Below, piece by piece: positions 7,185 to 17,557 of a stretch of 64,000 nucleotides of DNA. The notes beneath the pieces are model-generated. The model was not told where the DNA came from. It did not search any database and saw nothing but the letters and a program-made list of their open reading frames with translations. The position numbers were made by a program, and so were the translations under genes. The stretch is from assembly GCA_003216375.1 (NCBI GenBank), contig QCIZ01000001.1:124001-188000 (forward strand). The letters are read 5' to 3'. Each line of letters opens with the position of its first letter. The first letter of the stretch is position 1. This stretch comes from Prochlorococcus sp. AG-402-O21 (GTDB lineage Bacteria > Cyanobacteriota > Cyanobacteriia > PCC-6307 > Cyanobiaceae).

Positions 7185-9944
7185 ATGGCTGCCAGCCCAA
7201 ATCCATTGCAAGGCAGCCTTTTTGAAAGTGAAGAAAAATCTTCCGATATAGACACCAAAGGAGATAAATCTTCCAATCTTTCAAAAGACAAGCTTGCTAC
7301 TAATGAACTTCAAAATGACGCTTACCTAAGACCACGTTCCAAAAAGTCAAAAAAAAATCCCATCCAATTAAATAATTTGGATGGGTTGTCTAATCCTGAA
7401 ATTGAAGAACCAAAATGGTGTCACCATAGCCTGCCAAATATTGATGACCTCACACCCGCTTTAAGACACTATGTCGAACTAAAAACAGAGAATCCAGATA
7501 GGGTTTTACTTTATAGGCTCGGTGATTTTTTTGAATGTTTCTTTGAGGATGCAATTAAACTCTCTGAGCTTTTAGAGCTAACTCTCACTAGCAAGGAGGG
7601 AGGTAAAAAAATTGGCCGAATTCCAATGGCTGGTATACCTCATCATGCTTCAGATAGATATTGCACTCAACTTATAAAAAAAGGTTTATCAATTGCAATA
7701 TGCGATCAACTTGAAGCTGCTCCATCAAAAGGAAATAAATTAATTAAAAGAGGTATTACAAGATTAATTACTCCTGGAACGATTCTAGAAGAAGGCATGT
7801 TGAGTGCAAAGCAAAATAATTGGCTAGCTTCTGTTCTAATTGACTCCAATTCAAATGAAAAAAAAATAAGATGGTCCTTAGCAAAAGTGGACGTAAGCAC
7901 AGGAGAATTTATTGTTCAAGAAGGCGAAGAAGTTAATAATCTTAGACAAGAGTTAATTAAGTTAGAAGCTGCTGAAGTAATATCAGAAAAAAATACAATA
8001 AATAATCATAATTGGTACACAAGGTCAATGAAGATTACTGAATTCGAGCAAACTTCATTTTCAGAATTAGAGTCAAAAACAGCTATAATAAATCACTATT
8101 CTTTAAGTGATATTAATGGATTAGGTTTATATTCTAATTCACTTTCAATTAAAACAATAGGAGGTTTAATTGCATATTTAAATAAAACACATCCAAATCT
8201 AAATAATCAAAACGAGCCTACAACAAGAACTCATATTTCCTTAGATTATCCTCAGATAAAACTAGAGCATGCTGGATTAATTATAGATAATCAAACAAGA
8301 AGAAACTTAGAAATTGTTTCAACTCAAAGAGGAGGTCAATTTCAAGGATCTTTGTTATGGGCAATCGATAAGACTTTAACTGCAATGGGGGGTAGATGTA
8401 TAAGAAGATGGCTAGAAGAACCTTTGACAGATGTTGATGAAATCGAGAACAGACAAGAAATAATTGCTTTACTTGTTAAATCGCCCCATTTAAGAAGAAA
8501 CCTTCGCAAAATACTCAGATCTATGGGAGATCTTGAACGTCTATCAGGGCGAGCAGGCGCACAACAAGCAGGAGCAAGAGAGTTGGTAGCAATAGCAGAA
8601 GGAATCAACCGTTTGCCATTACTGTCCAAAAATCTGGACAACTCAACATTTAAAGAATCTAAATACTTTAAATCTATTACAAATTTAGACCATAAATTAA
8701 TAGAGATTGCATCCAAAATCAATAATGAAATCATTGATAATCCACCACTAAGTCTTACAGAAGGTGGTCTAATTTATGATGGTGTAAACCCTATTCTTGA
8801 TGGACTACGCAATCAACTTGATGATCATAATTCATGGCTAAGATCTCAAGAAACTAAGGAAAGAGGAATAAGTAAAATAAATAGTTTGAAATTGCAATAT
8901 CATCGATCTTTTGGATATTTTTTAACAGTGAGCAAAGCGAAGTCAACACATGTCCCGGATCACTGGATCAGAAGACAAACTCTGACTAATGAAGAACGAT
9001 TTGTTACTCCCGAATTAAAAGAAAGGGAAGGGAAAATCTTTCAAATCAAAGCACGTATATCTCAACTAGAATATGAAATATTTTGTGCACTTAGACTTCT
9101 TGTAGGAGGAAGAGCAAAAAGTATTAGACAAGCTGCAAAGGCAATTTCATGTTTAGATGTTTTGACTGGCTTGGCAGAGCTTGCTGCAACTAACAATTAT
9201 GTTCAACCCAAAATAGTTGATGATAAAGATTCTAAGAAGTCAAGGAAGTTATCAATTTTAGAAGGTCGGCATCCTGTTGTTGAGCAGATTCTTGTTGATA
9301 AAGTATTCGTTCCTAATGATATTAATTTAGGATCAAAGACTGATTTAATTATTCTCTCTGGGCCAAATGCAAGCGGTAAAAGTTGTTACTTGAGACAAGT
9401 TGGTCTTTTGCAAATAATGGCACAAATAGGGAGTTGGATCCCAGCCAAGTCAGGAACAATAGGAATTGCTGATCAACTTTTCACTCGCGTTGGTGCAGTA
9501 GATGATTTGGCAGCAGGTCAATCTACTTTTATGGTAGAAATGATTGAAACAGCTTTTATTCTCAATAAAGCAACAGAAAAATCATTAGTCTTATTAGATG
9601 AAATTGGTCGAGGTACTTCTACTTTTGATGGATTATCCATTGCTTGGGCGGTGAGCGAATTTCTAGCTCAAAATATAAAAAGTCGTTCAATTTTTGCTAC
9701 ACATTATCACGAACTAAATCAAATTTCTGAATACAACAAAAATGTAGAAAATTTTCAAGTCCTTGTAGAGCATACTAAAAATTCACTAACTTTTCTTCAT
9801 AAAGTTACGAAGGGAGGATCGATTAAAAGTTATGGAATAGAGGCAGCGAGATTGGCAGGTGTTCCAAAAGAAATCATACAAAAAGCCAGAAAGATATTAA
9901 ATGGACTTGAAGATAAAAGCTGTAATAATATTAAAATAACTTAA
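7185..9944 (+). CDS. mutS: DNA mismatch repair protein MutS
   Basis: 919 residues, longer than the usual 850-870 because of an N-terminal extension of about 85 polar, low-complexity residues. The mismatch-reading F-x-E motif is in RLGDFFECFF (F115, E117). The connector, lever and clamp domains follow. The C-terminal ABC ATPase has Walker A GPNASGKS (about 726-733), Walker B LVLLDEIGRGTSTFDG (about 800-815) and the FATHYHEL loop. MutS scans DNA for mispairs. The presence of F-x-E and the complete ATPase argue for a true MutS1, not MutS2. It is divergent from psbZ and convergent with cobH. Confidence 0.97.
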   Translation: MAASPNPLQGSLFESEEKSSDIDTKGDKSSNLSKDKLATNELQNDAYLRPRSKKSKKNPIQLNNLDGLSNPEIEEPKWCHHSLPNIDDLTPALRHYVELKTENPDRVLLYRLGDFFECFFEDAIKLSELLELTLTSKEGGKKIGRIPMAGIPHHASDRYCTQLIKKGLSIAICDQLEAAPSKGNKLIKRGITRLITPGTILEEGMLSAKQNNWLASVLIDSNSNEKKIRWSLAKVDVSTGEFIVQEGEEVNNLRQELIKLEAAEVISEKNTINNHNWYTRSMKITEFEQTSFSELESKTAIINHYSLSDINGLGLYSNSLSIKTIGGLIAYLNKTHPNLNNQNEPTTRTHISLDYPQIKLEHAGLIIDNQTRRNLEIVSTQRGGQFQGSLLWAIDKTLTAMGGRCIRRWLEEPLTDVDEIENRQEIIALLVKSPHLRRNLRKILRSMGDLERLSGRAGAQQAGARELVAIAEGINRLPLLSKNLDNSTFKESKYFKSITNLDHKLIEIASKINNEIIDNPPLSLTEGGLIYDGVNPILDGLRNQLDDHNSWLRSQETKERGISKINSLKLQYHRSFGYFLTVSKAKSTHVPDHWIRRQTLTNEERFVTPELKEREGKIFQIKARISQLEYEIFCALRLLVGGRAKSIRQAAKAISCLDVLTGLAELAATNNYVQPKIVDDKDSKKSRKLSILEGRHPVVEQILVDKVFVPNDINLGSKTDLIILSGPNASGKSCYLRQVGLLQIMAQIGSWIPAKSGTIGIADQLFTRVGAVDDLAAGQSTFMVEMIETAFILNKATEKSLVLLDEIGRGTSTFDGLSIAWAVSEFLAQNIKSRSIFATHYHELNQISEYNKNVENFQVLVEHTKNSLTFLHKVTKGGSIKSYGIEAARLAGVPKEIIQKARKILNGLEDKSCNNIKIT

Positions 9945-9962
9945 ATAAATTAAAATATTTTG

Positions 9963-9991
9963 TAGTGAATCTAAATTTCCTAACTTCACTA
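9963..9991. terminator. Possible bidirectional terminator between mutS and cobH
   Basis: TAGTGAA at 9963-9969 is complementary to TTCACTA at 9985-9991 with a 15-base loop, in the 54-base gap between two convergent genes. There is a TATTTTG stretch before and no clear T tract after, so termination is only suggested by position. Confidence 0.25.
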
Positions 9992-9998
9992 AAGAAGG

Positions 9999-10631
9999 CT
10001 AATTTTCAGCAGCTCTCAGTAAAGAATTCACAGTTGCTGCCGCAAGAGAAGCACCTCCCTTAGATCCCTCCAAAACTATATATGAACTATCACTATTTAT
10101 TAGTCGATTTTTACACTCAGAGACTCCTATAAAACCAACTGGCATTCCAATAATAAGACTAGGTCTTTTAGTACCGTTCTGTATTAAATCTAATAAGGTC
10201 ATCAAGGCTGAAGGTGCGCTTCCAATGACAACAACTGGTCCTACCAATAATTCTTCTTTTCTTTCCATATCTAACCAAATCTGTTCCATACCTATTGCAC
10301 TTCTAGTCGTCAAACTGGAATCAATAGAAGTAGGAGCCATATCTAAAATGCATTGAACATCTGTATTTAATGTTCTTTTTGCCATTGGAGATATAGCAGC
10401 CTTTGCCATGGAGGTATCAGTCAAAATCTTTGCACCATTTTGTAATGCACTAATCGCCTTCTCACACACATTGGGACTAAACCTCAGGCATGACTGCAAG
10501 TTAAAATCACCACTGGAATGAATTATGCGTTCTACTATTGATTGTTGAGCCTTATCAAGTCCGGTAGAATCCATTTGAGATCTAATATATTTCAGACTTT
10601 CTAGAAAAATTGGATGTTCTGGGATTTTCAC
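9999..10631 (-). CDS. cobH: Precorrin-8X methylmutase
   Basis: 210 residues, normal for CobH/CbiC. It moves the C-11 methyl group to C-12 of precorrin-8X to give hydrogenobyrinic acid (or the cobalt equivalent) in cobalamin synthesis, which marine picocyanobacteria perform to make pseudocobalamin. Motifs: IIHSSGD with the likely catalytic His38, ILTDTSMAKAAI, VVIGSAPSAL, GMPVGFIGVSECK and GSKGGASLAAATVNSLL. The start is GTG at 10631, 58 bases from the divergent holA start. No other cobalamin gene is adjacent in the window. Confidence 0.93.
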   Translation of the reverse strand: MKIPEHPIFLESLKYIRSQMDSTGLDKAQQSIVERIIHSSGDFNLQSCLRFSPNVCEKAISALQNGAKILTDTSMAKAAISPMAKRTLNTDVQCILDMAPTSIDSSLTTRSAIGMEQIWLDMERKEELLVGPVVVIGSAPSALMTLLDLIQNGTKRPSLIIGMPVGFIGVSECKNRLINSDSSYIVLEGSKGGASLAAATVNSLLRAAEN

Positions 10632-10689
10632 TGTTAAGTTTCTTTGGTTAATTTAAAATGAAATCTTTTTAACAACATATATCTAAGTA

Positions 10690-11718
10690 ATGCCAATACA
10701 TTTAATATGGGGGGATGATTATGAAGCCTGTAATAGGAAAATCGAAGAAATAATTCAAAAAATTCTAGATCCAGTATGGAAAAGTTTTAACTATAGTCAA
10801 ATAGATGGAAATGATCCAAAACAAAATTTTAGAGCACTAGAAGAAGTACAAAGTGCCCCATTAGGAAACGGAGGCAGAGTTGTTCTTGTTAGAAGAAGCC
10901 CATTTTGCAACGGTTGTTCTATTGAAGTTGCTAATAAACTTGAACAAACACTCAACTTAATTCCTGATAATACACACCTAATATTAAATAATATAAATAA
11001 ACCTGACAAACGACTTAAAACTACAAAATTAATACAAAATAGTATTCAATCAAATCCCATTTCTAAGGAAATAAGTTTTATTCTGCCACTACCATGGGAT
11101 ATAAATGGACAAAGGAACTTAGTTAAAAATATTTTACATAGATTTAATATAAAAATGAATCATAAAACAATTGATTTAGTAGTAGATAGCTTAGGCAATG
11201 ATAGCTCTTTAATTAATACTGAGATTCAAAAATTAAGATTATTATCAGAGGCAGTTAATAAAAATTCAAATCCAAATGAACCGCAAGAGATTTCAGAGGA
11301 AATAGTCAAAAAACTAGTTCAGAATAATTCTACTAATGCGCTGGAAATAGCCAATTTTCTTCTTAAAGATGAGAAAATTATAGCCCTCGAGAAAATTCAA
11401 ACCTTACTTAAAAATGGAGAACCAGCTTTAAGGTTGATTGCAACTTTGACTGGTCAAGCTAGAGGATGGCTTTGGGTACATCTATTAGATTCTCAAGGAC
11501 ATTTGGACGTCAAAGAAATAGCAACACTTGCTGGGATTGCCAATCCAAAACGTATTTTTGTAATCCGCAAACAAATTCAAGGTAAATCTTTGGAAGCATT
11601 ACTTGAATTAATGAAAAAACTTTTAAAAATCGAGGCCTCAATAAAATCAGGAACCAACCCAATCAATTCTTTTAAAGATAATCTGCTAACAGAAAGTAAA
11701 TTTTTGACTAGTAACTGA
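10690..11718 (+). CDS. holA: DNA polymerase III delta subunit
   Basis: 342 residues. HolA opens the beta clamp as part of the clamp loader. It starts MPIHLIWGDDYEACNRKIEE, matching the LixGdd/e... start of the family's degenerate AAA+ domain, with the family pattern of LPLPWDINGQRNLVKN in the middle and a C-terminal helical collar domain containing LIATLTGQARGWLWVHLL. No functional Walker A is present, as expected for delta. The clamp-loader partner dnaX lies about 14 kb away. It precedes lysC by 27 bases, probably in one transcript. Confidence 0.88.
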   Translation: MPIHLIWGDDYEACNRKIEEIIQKILDPVWKSFNYSQIDGNDPKQNFRALEEVQSAPLGNGGRVVLVRRSPFCNGCSIEVANKLEQTLNLIPDNTHLILNNINKPDKRLKTTKLIQNSIQSNPISKEISFILPLPWDINGQRNLVKNILHRFNIKMNHKTIDLVVDSLGNDSSLINTEIQKLRLLSEAVNKNSNPNEPQEISEEIVKKLVQNNSTNALEIANFLLKDEKIIALEKIQTLLKNGEPALRLIATLTGQARGWLWVHLLDSQGHLDVKEIATLAGIANPKRIFVIRKQIQGKSLEALLELMKKLLKIEASIKSGTNPINSFKDNLLTESKFLTSN

Positions 11719-11745
11719 AATAATCAATAAGTTAACGAGATTTCA

Positions 11746-13512
11746 ATGACCTTGCTGGTTCAGAAATTTGGCGGCACCTCTCTAGGAAGCATTGAGCGAA
11801 TAAAAGCTGTCGCGCAAAAAATCAAGTCAAGTAAAGAGAAAGGGAATGATCTGGTAGTTGTTGTATCGGCAATGGGACATACAACTGATGAGTTAACAAA
11901 ACTAGCCTCAGAGATAACTCTTGATCCTCCTCATCGTGAGATGGATATGCTCTTATCAACTGGAGAGCAGGTATCAATATCATTATTGACAATGGCCCTA
12001 AATGAATTGGGCATACTAGCAATCTCTTTAACTGGTACTCAAGCTGGAATCATTACAGAGTCAGCTCATGGAAAGGCAAGGATACTCGAGATTAGAAAAG
12101 AAAGAATAAAAAAACTCTTAAGTCAAGGCAAGACAATAGTCATTGCTGGATTCCAAGGTACAAGTCTTGGTATAGGAGGAATTGCTGAAATCACAACTTT
12201 AGGAAGAGGAGGATCAGATACTTCTGCAGTCGCTTTGGCAGCATCCCTTGAAGCTGAAAAATGTGAAATTTATACCGATGTTCCCGGCGTGTTAACAACT
12301 GATCCAAGAATTGTTAAAAATGCACAATTAATGAAAAATATTAGTTGTGATGAAATGTTAGAGCTCGCAAGTCTTGGAGCTGCTGTTTTGCATCCACGAG
12401 CAGTTGAAATAGCAAGAAATTTCGGCGTTTCTCTTGTAGTGAAGTCAAGTTGGGACGACCTTGATGGAACGACTTTAACTAGCAAAAAGAACAATGTTTT
12501 TTCTCAAGGTGGTATAGAACATCGCAGTCCAGTCGATGGGTTAGAACTTGTTGAAAATCAAGCCGTCGTAGCTCTATCTAATATTCCAGATCGTCCAGGA
12601 ATTGCTGCTGAACTTTTTGAATCTTTATCAGAAGGCGGCGTAAATGTAGATCTTATTATTCAAGCTACGCATCAAATCAACTCAAACGATATTACTTTTA
12701 CTGTTGCTGAAAATGAGTTAAATAATGCGCAAGCTCAATGTAAAAAACTTATGAATACTATTGGAGGAGAAATATCTTATCAAAAGAGTCTGACTAAGCT
12801 AAGTATTTACGGAGCCGGGATCATGGGGAGACCTGGAATAGCATCTTCTCTCTTCCAAACTCTATCTGATTCTGGTATTAATATCAGGCTAATAGCAACT
12901 AGTGAAGTTAAAGTAAGTTGCGTAATTGACTCAGAATTAGGGAAAAAAGCATTACGAAGTGTAGGAGAAGTTTTCAAACTTAGCGATAAACAAATTACTC
13001 TTAACCCTATTATTGAAAATAAAAATGAGCCTGAAGTAAGAGGAATAGCTTTAGATAAAGATCAAATACAAATTAGCGTAAAGAACGTTCCAGATATGCC
13101 AGGTACTGCTTCCACGATATGCTCCACATTGGCCGAGAAAAGTATCAGCTTAGATACAATAGTTCAATCAGAAAGAAAGCATAAGGATAAAACTAAAGAT
13201 ATTAGTTTTACATTAAAGAAAAATGATAGAAGCGAAGCTAAATATATTTTAGAAGAATTGCTAAATAATTGGCAGGGATCAAGTCTCGAAGAAGGAGAAT
13301 CCATCGTTCGAATTAGCGCAGTAGGCTCTGGAATGCCTTTCACAAAAGGGACAGCCGGTAAAATATTTAGAGCACTAGCAAATCAAAAAATTAATATCGA
13401 AATGATCGCTACTAGTGAAATCAGAACGACTTGTATTATCTCAGAAAAATATGGTGAAAAAGCATTAAATGAAATTCATTCTTGCTTTAAATTAGGAAAA
13501 AATGAAACCTAA
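11746..13512 (+). CDS. lysC: Aspartate kinase with four ACT domains
   Basis: 588 residues. It phosphorylates aspartate, the entry step to lysine, threonine and methionine. The kinase domain begins LVQKFGGTSLGSIERI (KFGGTS at 7-12) and includes TTLGRGGSDTSAVALA. After about residue 260 come two pairs of ACT regulatory repeats; ALSNIPDRPGIAAELFESL, SIYGAGIMGRPGIASSLF and ISVKNVPDMPGTASTICSTL are their starts, and SAVGSGMPFTKGTAGKIFRAL the fourth. Four ACT domains in one chain is the known cyanobacterial form, giving feedback control by lysine and threonine. Its pathway partners asd and dapA are 7-9 kb downstream on the other strand. It converges on uvrB with only 7 bases between stops. Confidence 0.96.
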   Translation: MTLLVQKFGGTSLGSIERIKAVAQKIKSSKEKGNDLVVVVSAMGHTTDELTKLASEITLDPPHREMDMLLSTGEQVSISLLTMALNELGILAISLTGTQAGIITESAHGKARILEIRKERIKKLLSQGKTIVIAGFQGTSLGIGGIAEITTLGRGGSDTSAVALAASLEAEKCEIYTDVPGVLTTDPRIVKNAQLMKNISCDEMLELASLGAAVLHPRAVEIARNFGVSLVVKSSWDDLDGTTLTSKKNNVFSQGGIEHRSPVDGLELVENQAVVALSNIPDRPGIAAELFESLSEGGVNVDLIIQATHQINSNDITFTVAENELNNAQAQCKKLMNTIGGEISYQKSLTKLSIYGAGIMGRPGIASSLFQTLSDSGINIRLIATSEVKVSCVIDSELGKKALRSVGEVFKLSDKQITLNPIIENKNEPEVRGIALDKDQIQISVKNVPDMPGTASTICSTLAEKSISLDTIVQSERKHKDKTKDISFTLKKNDRSEAKYILEELLNNWQGSSLEEGESIVRISAVGSGMPFTKGTAGKIFRALANQKINIEMIATSEIRTTCIISEKYGEKALNEIHSCFKLGKNET

Positions 13513-13519
13513 AATTATA

Positions 13520-15556
13520 TCAATTTCCTACTAAACGATGCCTTAATTTCTTTATACGATCTCTCAGAATTGCAGCCTTTTCAAAATCTAGGTCTTTAGC
13601 TGTTATTTTCATTTTAGATTCCAATTTCTCAATTAATTCAGGCAGAGATTCTAGAGATACTCCATTATCAGAATCTTTAGAACTATGATCTATCAACTTA
13701 TCAGCAATTTCGACGAAATCATTTGCATTTCCATCTTGATTTAATCTTCTTGATAGCTCTAAAAAAGAAAGAATTGAATTATTTGCTTTCTTACCTGCTG
13801 GCTTAGGAGTAATCCCATTCTTAGTATTATAAATAATTTGTATTTCACGGCGTCTTTCAGTTTCATCAATAGCCTTTGCCATGGAGTCGGTCATTTTATC
13901 TGCATAGAGCAAAGCCAAGCCTTCAACATGCCTTGCTGCTCGACCAATTGTTTGTATTAATGATCTTTGTGCTCTTAAGAAGCCCTCTTTATCTGCATCT
14001 AATATTACAACTAGAGATACTTCAGGTAGATCTAAACCTTCTCTTAGAAGATTAACACCTACTAGCACATCATATTCCCCTAATCGTAAGTCTTGAATAA
14101 TTTCAATTCTCTCAATTGAATGAATCTCTGAATGTAAATAACGAACTCTTATTTTATTTTCAGATAAATAGTCCGTAAGATCTTCGGCCATTCTTTTTGT
14201 AAGAGTTGTAACAAGTATTCTTTGATTTTTCGATGCTCTTTTTCTAATTTCAAAAAGTAAATCCTCAACCTGACCATGTGTCGGACGTACTTCAACTAAT
14301 GGGTCTAAAACACCTGTAGGTCTAATAACTTGTTCAACTATATTGCCTATACTTTGAGACAATTCCCAATCACCAGGAGTCGCACTGATAAAAACAGTTT
14401 GTTTTGCTTTATTCCAAAATTCTATATCCTTTAAAGGACGGTTATCAGCTGCACTTGGCAATCTAAAACCATGATCTATTAAGACTTTCTTTCTTGCTTG
14501 ATCACCATTATACATGGCTCTTAATTGAGGACATGTAACATGACTTTCATCAATAAGTAATAACCAATCTTTAGGAAAATAATCAATTAAGCATTCTGGT
14601 GCAGAGCCAGGTTCTCTGCCAGAGAGATGACGAGCATAATTTTCGACTCCGTTACAATATCCAACTTCTTTTAACATTTCTAAATCATAAATTGTTCGTT
14701 GTTCTAACCTTTGAGCTTCTAGTAATTTACCCTCTTGGTTAAGAAATTCCAATCTATCTTTTAATTCTGTTTTTATTGCTTTAATTGCAGATTCCAGACG
14801 ATCTTTCGGAGTTACAAAATGTTTTGCTGGATATATATTAATTGAGTCAAGTTTGTTTAATATTTCGCCAGTAGTAGGATCGACATAACTAATGCTTTCT
14901 ACTTCATCCCCAAACAATTCAAGTCTTACAAGTCTGTCATCATATGCTGGTCCAATTTCTAATACATCTCCTCTAACTCTAAATCTACCTCTACTAATTT
15001 CAATATCATTACGTGTATATTGATTGGAAACTAATTCTCTAAGACAAGATCTTAAATCAATACTTTGTCCAACTTGAAACTTTACAGATGCTTTTAAATA
15101 TTCACTTGGAATTCCTAGACCATAAATACAACTAATGGAAGCAACGACTATGACATCATCTCGTTCGAATAAAGATCTAGTTGCAGAGTGGCGCAACATA
15201 TCAATTTCTTCATTAATTGAAGATGTCTTAGCTATATAAGTATCACTAACTGGAACATAAGCTTCTGGCTGATAATAATCATAATAAGAAATAAAATATT
15301 CAACAGCATTCTCAGGGAAAAATTCCCTTAATTCATTGCATAATTGAGCTGCAAGTGTTTTATTATGAGCTAAAACCAAAGATGGCCTGCCCGTTTGAGC
15401 TATCAAATTAGCTATCGTAAAAGTCTTACCTGTTCCAGTTGCACCTAATAAAGTTTGAAACTTTTCACCATGATTTACCCCTCCAACAAGTCCTTCAATA
15501 GCTGCAGGTTGATCACCTTTTGGAACATAAGGAGCTTGCAGTTTATATTCAGGCAT
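13520..15556 (-). CDS. uvrB: UvrABC excinuclease subunit B
   Basis: 678 residues, full length. UvrB is the helicase-like damage-verification subunit of nucleotide excision repair, acting with UvrA and UvrC on UV lesions. Walker A is GATGTGKT at 38-45; the damage-probing beta-hairpin contains [12 protein letters not shown]; the DEAD-like box is LLIDESH; motif VI is [13 protein letters not shown]. The C-terminal UVR domain for UvrC contact ([17 protein letters not shown]) is intact. ATG at 15556 starts the conserved [14 protein letters not shown] segment. Confidence 0.98.
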   Translation of the reverse strand: MPEYKLQAPYVPKGDQPAAIEGLVGGVNHGEKFQTLLGATGTGKTFTIANLIAQTGRPSLVLAHNKTLAAQLCNELREFFPENAVEYFISYYDYYQPEAYVPVSDTYIAKTSSINEEIDMLRHSATRSLFERDDVIVVASISCIYGLGIPSEYLKASVKFQVGQSIDLRSCLRELVSNQYTRNDIEISRGRFRVRGDVLEIGPAYDDRLVRLELFGDEVESISYVDPTTGEILNKLDSINIYPAKHFVTPKDRLESAIKAIKTELKDRLEFLNQEGKLLEAQRLEQRTIYDLEMLKEVGYCNGVENYARHLSGREPGSAPECLIDYFPKDWLLLIDESHVTCPQLRAMYNGDQARKKVLIDHGFRLPSAADNRPLKDIEFWNKAKQTVFISATPGDWELSQSIGNIVEQVIRPTGVLDPLVEVRPTHGQVEDLLFEIRKRASKNQRILVTTLTKRMAEDLTDYLSENKIRVRYLHSEIHSIERIEIIQDLRLGEYDVLVGVNLLREGLDLPEVSLVVILDADKEGFLRAQRSLIQTIGRAARHVEGLALLYADKMTDSMAKAIDETERRREIQIIYNTKNGITPKPAGKKANNSILSFLELSRRLNQDGNANDFVEIADKLIDHSSKDSDNGVSLESLPELIEKLESKMKITAKDLDFEKAAILRDRIKKLRHRLVGN

Positions 15557-15637
15557 ATTCTTAATTAAATGCTAAAAAAAACAAATTTATTAGTTCCATG
15601 TTCTTCAAATTTTTATCAAAAAAGATTTTAAATTACC

Positions 15638-16426
15638 TTATAGAATGGATTGATTAATCGTGGAAATCGATTTTAAGGAATCTAAAGCCTGACGAAGACC
15701 TCTGACGGTTGCAATCATAGCTAATTCAGTGTTCAATTTATTAACAGCTGAGCCAATACCAACCCCATTAGCACCGACTGATATGGCCATAGGAACAGTT
15801 ACTTCAGACAGTCCAGAAGCACAAATCAGAGGCACATCATGATGACTCTCTTTTAAAGCGGTGGAAATAGCAAAAGTACCAGCTAAAGTAGGTGACGCTT
15901 TTTCGATTAATCCTAAAGTTCCAGGACTAATGGGATGAGAGCTGGTCCCTCCTTCCGTCTGAATTAAATCAACCCCACTATCAACAAGATCTAAAGCTAA
16001 TTGAGCTTGACTATCTAAAGGCAATACATGTGGAACAGTAACTGACAAAACAACCTCAGGTAAAAGGCGACGAGATTCAATCGCTAATGAGAGAACCTCA
16101 TCTGCTGAGAAAAAACGCCCGTCTGGATAAAAAGAGTCGAAATTCCCAATCTCAATAACTGATGCTCCTGCTTGAACAGCTTGAGGGAAAAGTTTGGGTT
16201 CAACGGAACTTACACATACAGGAATCTTGGATGCCTCGACAGCCAGTTCTACTAATTTTGGTTCACAAGCAATATCTAATAAATCAGCACCCCCAAGACC
16301 TGCAGCTTTAGAAATTCGAAATACTGATTCTGGATTAAAATTATTTAAACCAGAAATTACTTTTAGTAAAGATCTATTTTTAATACTTTTTTGAAGTGAA
16401 ACTGGCAATGTCTGCAAGCGTGTCAT
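15638..16426 (-). CDS. ycf23: Ycf23-like (DUF561) TIM-barrel protein of unknown function
   Basis: 262 residues. Conserved in cyanobacteria and in red-algal plastid genomes as Ycf23; its biochemical role is not established. The sequence has the rhythm of a beta/alpha barrel: LLKVISGLNNF, AGLGGADLLDIACE, PVCVSSVEP, ASVIEIGNFD, VVLSVTVPHVLPL, GVDLIQTEGGTSS, VPLICASGLS and ANGVGIGSAVNKL, the last like a standard phosphate-binding strand-loop. It may bind a phosphorylated ligand (inference). It follows uvrB's start by about 80 bases on the same strand and is divergent from tilS. Confidence 0.8.
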   Translation of the reverse strand: MTRLQTLPVSLQKSIKNRSLLKVISGLNNFNPESVFRISKAAGLGGADLLDIACEPKLVELAVEASKIPVCVSSVEPKLFPQAVQAGASVIEIGNFDSFYPDGRFFSADEVLSLAIESRRLLPEVVLSVTVPHVLPLDSQAQLALDLVDSGVDLIQTEGGTSSHPISPGTLGLIEKASPTLAGTFAISTALKESHHDVPLICASGLSEVTVPMAISVGANGVGIGSAVNKLNTELAMIATVRGLRQALDSLKSISTINQSIL

Positions 16427-16511
16427 AAAAACATCAACTATTAACCTGATTGTGACACTGACTAAGCAAAAGAACTAAAAAAAAGCAATTAGAACTCTGA
16501 AACCAAAGCAA

Positions 16512-17537
16512 ATGTCACAATCCACTAAAAATGACATGTCTTGGAGTAAATGGCATATGCGTTTACACAAAAGGCTGAAACAAAATAAATCTCTACTTCC
16601 CATAAACTCCAAACTTCTTTTGGCTATATCTGGTGGTCAAGATTCAATGGCTCTTCTCAAATTAATTATTGATTTAAAAAGACTATATGAATGGCAGGTT
16701 GAAATCTGGCATGGAGATCACCAATGGCATACTAAATCCGCAGAAATAGAAGAAGAGCTAAAACTTTGGTGTCTTAATAGGCAAATATCATTTCACTCTA
16801 ATAAAGCAAGTAAAGAAGAAGTAGCTAATGAAGAAAAAGCGAGAAATTGGAGATATAAAAACCTATTAAATAAAGCCAAGTTATTATCATCAAATAATAT
16901 AAGTTTTCCATGTACAAGAATATTAACTGGTCATACAGCTACTGATCGAGCAGAAACGATCATTATGAACTTAGCCAGAGGAACTGATCTGGTTGGACTT
17001 AGTACCCTTAGAGAACAAAGAACTTTGGAGAATAATATAGATCTAGCAAGGCCTCTTCTGATCTTTAATAGAAACGAAACACTCGAAATATGTAAAGAGT
17101 TTAATTTGCCAATTTGGATTGATCCTTCAAATGAAAATATTAATTTGACAAGAAATAAAATTAGAAAAGAAGTCTTACCAATTTTAAATTCAATCTATAA
17201 AGGAGCAGACTCAAGAATAGCCTCGGTAGCCAATAGACTTGAAAGTTATACAAAAGACCAACAATCGTTAGCAAAAATAGCAATCGAATTTTGCCAAGGA
17301 GAAGAAATCAATTCTCTATCCAGAAAAAAACTAATCGATTTGACTAACTCTAGTAGAAAAATAATACTTTCTAATTGGTTAAAAATATTAGGAATAACAA
17401 GAGTGACAGCTTTACAAATCGAAGAAATAAATACCAAAATATCTCAAGATAAACCACCTGGAACAATCTATCTCCATGGAGACTTCCTAATGCGATGGGA
17501 CAAAAATATTATTTATATATCAAAAAAGACTCCTTAA
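16512..17537 (+). CDS. tilS: tRNA(Ile)-lysidine synthetase
   Basis: 341 residues. TilS puts lysine on C34 of the CAU-anticodon tRNA-Ile so that it reads AUA. The N-terminal PP-loop ATPase signature is [15 protein letters not shown] (SGGQDS at 40-45). [19 protein letters not shown] is the conserved HxxxDxxET segment, and [10 protein letters not shown] with [17 protein letters not shown] are further family motifs. The large C-terminal domains of the E. coli enzyme (432 residues) are reduced, as is usual in cyanobacteria. It converges with the RNase J gene, 20 bases between stops. Confidence 0.95.
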   Translation: MSQSTKNDMSWSKWHMRLHKRLKQNKSLLPINSKLLLAISGGQDSMALLKLIIDLKRLYEWQVEIWHGDHQWHTKSAEIEEELKLWCLNRQISFHSNKASKEEVANEEKARNWRYKNLLNKAKLLSSNNISFPCTRILTGHTATDRAETIIMNLARGTDLVGLSTLREQRTLENNIDLARPLLIFNRNETLEICKEFNLPIWIDPSNENINLTRNKIRKEVLPILNSIYKGADSRIASVANRLESYTKDQQSLAKIAIEFCQGEEINSLSRKKLIDLTNSSRKIILSNWLKILGITRVTALQIEEINTKISQDKPPGTIYLHGDFLMRWDKNIIYISKKTP

Positions 17538-17557
17538 AAGTAATCAATATTCAGTTA

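Noticed and set aside
8342-8734. A 130-codon open frame opposite mutS
   Set aside because: Fully antisense to a conserved MutS region with composition typical of a shadow frame.
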